A DNA stretch of 52,836 bases from Weissella viridescens (GTDB taxonomy: Bacteria; Bacillota; Bacilli; Lactobacillales; Lactobacillaceae). Below, in pieces: positions 51,379-52,836 of the stretch. The notes beneath the pieces are model-generated. The model did no database searches. It had not been told where the DNA came from and saw only the letters and a program-made list of their open reading frames with translations. The DNA is taken from NCBI RefSeq assembly GCF_001437355.1, contig NZ_JQBM01000002.1, positions 336,255 through 389,090 on the forward strand. Reading direction: 5' to 3'. The position numbers were made by a program, and so were the translations under genes. Position 1 is the stretch's first letter; each line of letters starts with the position of its first letter.

Positions 51379-51894
51379 ATGACAAATACGAAACTAAACA
51401 AATGGGATGACTTTAAATTGCCCAGATGGGATACCCTACCTGGTATTGATTTATATCTTGATCAAGTCATTGAATTAATTAATGGGTACTTAGCACCCGT
51501 AACGCCAGCCGACGAGAAGAAAATCTTAACCGCATCAATGCTTAATAACTATGTTAAGCAGGATTTGATGCCCGCCCCAATAAAAAAGAAGTATTCACGC
51601 CAACATTTAGTTTTTTTAATTGTGATTACGTTGATGAAACAAACATTTACATTGAGCGAAATTAAAAGTGTGCTGACCGAAGCATTAGCGCATCAATCAA
51701 TTAAAGCCTTTTATGACGCTTTTTGTGATAAACAAGAAAAAGCGTTGCATTTTGTTGAAAACTTTCAAACAACTGAATCAGAAATGGCGGCAGCGCAACC
51801 GGATGCGCAGCTAGAGGAGTTGGTCACAATGGCGATTTCAACTAGCCTTTACAGCAAGCAATTGATTGCTGATTTAATTGGGACAGAAGAATAG
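51379..51894 (+). CDS. DUF1836 domain protein
   Basis: 171 residues, normal for DUF1836. The N-terminal WDTLPGIDLYLDQVIELINGYL is the family start, and a MerR-like helix-turn-helix follows (LTASMLNNYVKQDLMPAPIKKKYSRQHLVFLIVITLMKQ, with the characteristic MLNNYVK and KKY-x-R/K-x-HL). It is probably a DNA-binding regulator, but no target is known. GAAGGGGATAAC precedes the ATG. It lies 114 bp upstream of the LicD gene. Confidence 0.82.
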   Translation: MTNTKLNKWDDFKLPRWDTLPGIDLYLDQVIELINGYLAPVTPADEKKILTASMLNNYVKQDLMPAPIKKKYSRQHLVFLIVITLMKQTFTLSEIKSVLTEALAHQSIKAFYDAFCDKQEKALHFVENFQTTESEMAAAQPDAQLEELVTMAISTSLYSKQLIADLIGTEE

Positions 51895-51942
51895 TGCATT
51901 AGCGTACTGTGTGACGTTTTGTTTGGAAGGGGTTCTTGCAAC

Positions 51943-51951
51943 TGGTATAAT
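51943..51951 (+). promoter_or_regulatory. Extended -10 promoter of the licD gene
   Basis: TGGTATAAT, a perfect extended -10, 57 bp ahead of the licD start codon. No strong -35 is seen. Confidence 0.6.
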
Positions 51952-52007
51952 AAGTAGACGGGTTGCGTTAGCAACAGCCAAATAAACGACTAAGGAGCAA
52001 GGAACCC

Positions 52008-52808
52008 ATGGTAGAACGTTTAAAAACCGAAACCGTCCACGCCGTGATGCTTGAAATGCTGAACGATGTCGCGACTTTTGCAAACGAACACGACTTAAAG
52101 TTATTTCTATTAGGTGGAACGCTATTAGGCAGTGTCCGCGATGGTGCTTTGATTCCATGGGATGACGATGTTGACGTGGGTTTCATGCGTAAGGATTATA
52201 ATCAATTTTTGGCAACGTACCAGCCAAGTAATCCACGGTTTGAGCTACTAACTGAAACGAATCCGAAAAGCCTGGTTCCTTATTTACGAATCGTTGATCG
52301 ACAAACACAGGCAGAATCAGACTATTATGAGCAAACCCATGGCATCTTTATTGATATTTTCCCCATTGACGCATTTAATAAAAAATCATGGCAATTAAAG
52401 TGGTTTTTTGTGAAGCAAAAGGGATTAAATATTTTGCGCAATGTCGGTCGCTCAACAGATCGTTATCCAAGTGATGCAAAACTTGTTGGTTTAAAACGTG
52501 TGTTAAAAATGTTATTGCCACATCTTTCGGCCCATCGTGTAGCGCAAAAACAAAGTAAGATGGCACAAAAATTTGCTCAAGGTGCCCAACAGCCAACGCA
52601 AGCCGGCGTCTTAAATGGGATGTATGGACCGAAAGAAATTTTTCCGGTGACCATGTGGCAAAAGGCACATCAAGTGACATTTGAAGGGATGCCGGTTTGG
52701 CAACCAGATAATGCGGATCAATATTTGACCCAATTCTTTGGTGATTGGCGTAAACCAGTAAAAAATATCGATAAACATGGCAGTTTTTATTTAAAGGAGA
52801 AAAAATAA
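52008..52808 (+). CDS. LicD family phosphotransferase
   Basis: 266 residues. The N-terminal half has the LicD nucleotidyltransferase-like core: FLLGGTLLGSVRDGALIPWDDDVDVGF, with G-G-S/T at the phosphate site and the DDDxD metal site. GIFIDIFPIDAF follows, as in proteins that transfer phosphocholine, ribitol phosphate or similar groups to surface polymers. AAGGAGCAAGGAACCC precedes the ATG, and a TGnTATAAT is upstream. Its stop overlaps the start of a TarI/IspD-like cytidylyltransferase (TAATG), which would supply the CDP-activated donor. The transferred group cannot be told. Confidence 0.87.
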   Translation: MVERLKTETVHAVMLEMLNDVATFANEHDLKLFLLGGTLLGSVRDGALIPWDDDVDVGFMRKDYNQFLATYQPSNPRFELLTETNPKSLVPYLRIVDRQTQAESDYYEQTHGIFIDIFPIDAFNKKSWQLKWFFVKQKGLNILRNVGRSTDRYPSDAKLVGLKRVLKMLLPHLSAHRVAQKQSKMAQKFAQGAQQPTQAGVLNGMYGPKEIFPVTMWQKAHQVTFEGMPVWQPDNADQYLTQFFGDWRKPVKNIDKHGSFYLKEKK

Positions 52809-52836
52809 TGATATATGCACAAGTAATGGCGGGTGG
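52808..52836 (+). CDS. Start of an IspD/TarI-like cytidylyltransferase (partial)
   Basis: Only nine full codons are inside the window: MIYAQVMAG, with Gly next. The MIYAxxxAGG opening is the CTP-binding start of the IspD family and is the usual opening of TarI-type CDP-ribitol (or glycerol) synthases in Firmicutes. The ATG overlaps the licD stop. Context with LicD favours a wall-polymer role over isoprenoid synthesis. Confidence 0.6.

Noticed and set aside
1..52836. CRISPR, prophage, integrative element or toxin-antitoxin system
   Set aside because: No spaced direct repeats, integrases, transposases, phage structural genes or convincing toxin-antitoxin pair were seen. The small charged pair at 29.8-30.2 kb has no toxin-like member.

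Overview
The window is about 52.8 kb of low-GC Firmicutes chromosome. Its content points to a lactic acid bacterium, most likely Weissella or a close Leuconostocaceae relative, although the genus is my inference. The reasons are: a KxYKxGKxW-type signal peptide on a repeat-rich lysozyme, two FemX/MurM-like peptidoglycan aminoacyltransferases, PTS trehalose uptake coupled to a GH65 phosphorylase and beta-phosphoglucomutase, CcpA cre-like sites, YczE, YisL-like and DUF1836 families, and LicD next to a TarI/IspD-like gene. I saw no rRNA, tRNA, CRISPR array, prophage or intact insertion sequence.

Layout. 1-1.6 kb: end of an unknown gene, then an aldo/keto reductase and its MerR-type regulator behind a textbook MerR promoter. 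1.6-5.8 kb: alpha-glucoside block, with a LacI-type regulator divergent from an MFS sugar transporter and a GH13 alpha-glucosidase. 6.1-12.1 kb: a frameshifted DUF1254/DUF1214 gene, small membrane-anchored proteins, a relic of a WxL-domain protein, a flavodoxin-fold oxidoreductase and pnuC. 12.4-16.3 kb: DedA protein, brnQ with a long 5' leader, and NADH oxidase. 16.5-22.3 kb: trehalose operon (treR, a broken EIIA gene, treB, GH65 phosphorylase, pgmB). 22.3-28.6 kb: a membrane GGDEF protein divergent from a three-gene polysaccharide operon whose middle gene is a BcsA-like synthase with a PilZ-like tail. 28.7-42.5 kb: mixed single genes (NmrA-like, two tiny charged proteins, a broken 3-hydroxyacyl-CoA dehydrogenase, PAP2, a second DedA, GNAT, hemolysin III, TraX, an M28-like protein, an intact DUF1254 paralogue, SDR, YczE, YisL-like, TSUP). 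42.5-52.8 kb: envelope region with two divergent Fem-type genes, a CPA2 antiporter, the repeat-rich lysozyme, a split threonine/serine exporter (first half frameshifted), DUF1836, LicD and the start of a cytidylyltransferase.

The strongest single observation is the leader of brnQ. On the minus strand it encodes a 19-residue peptide with six isoleucines (MRLMNPTIEHIAIIKIISV), followed by four mutually complementary segments and an intrinsic terminator. This is a classic 1-2-3-4 ribosome-mediated attenuator, which would tie branched-chain amino acid uptake to isoleucine supply.

The second theme is gene decay. Six genes are interrupted by a stop or frameshift: the first DUF1254 gene, EIIA, GT2-GtrA, the GT-C-like gene, the hydroxyacyl-CoA dehydrogenase and the ThrE first half. 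A seventh (38.2 kb) seems to have lost the frame of its start codon. Two of the frameshifts sit in poly-A tracts, so assembly error, true decay and recoding all have to be considered.
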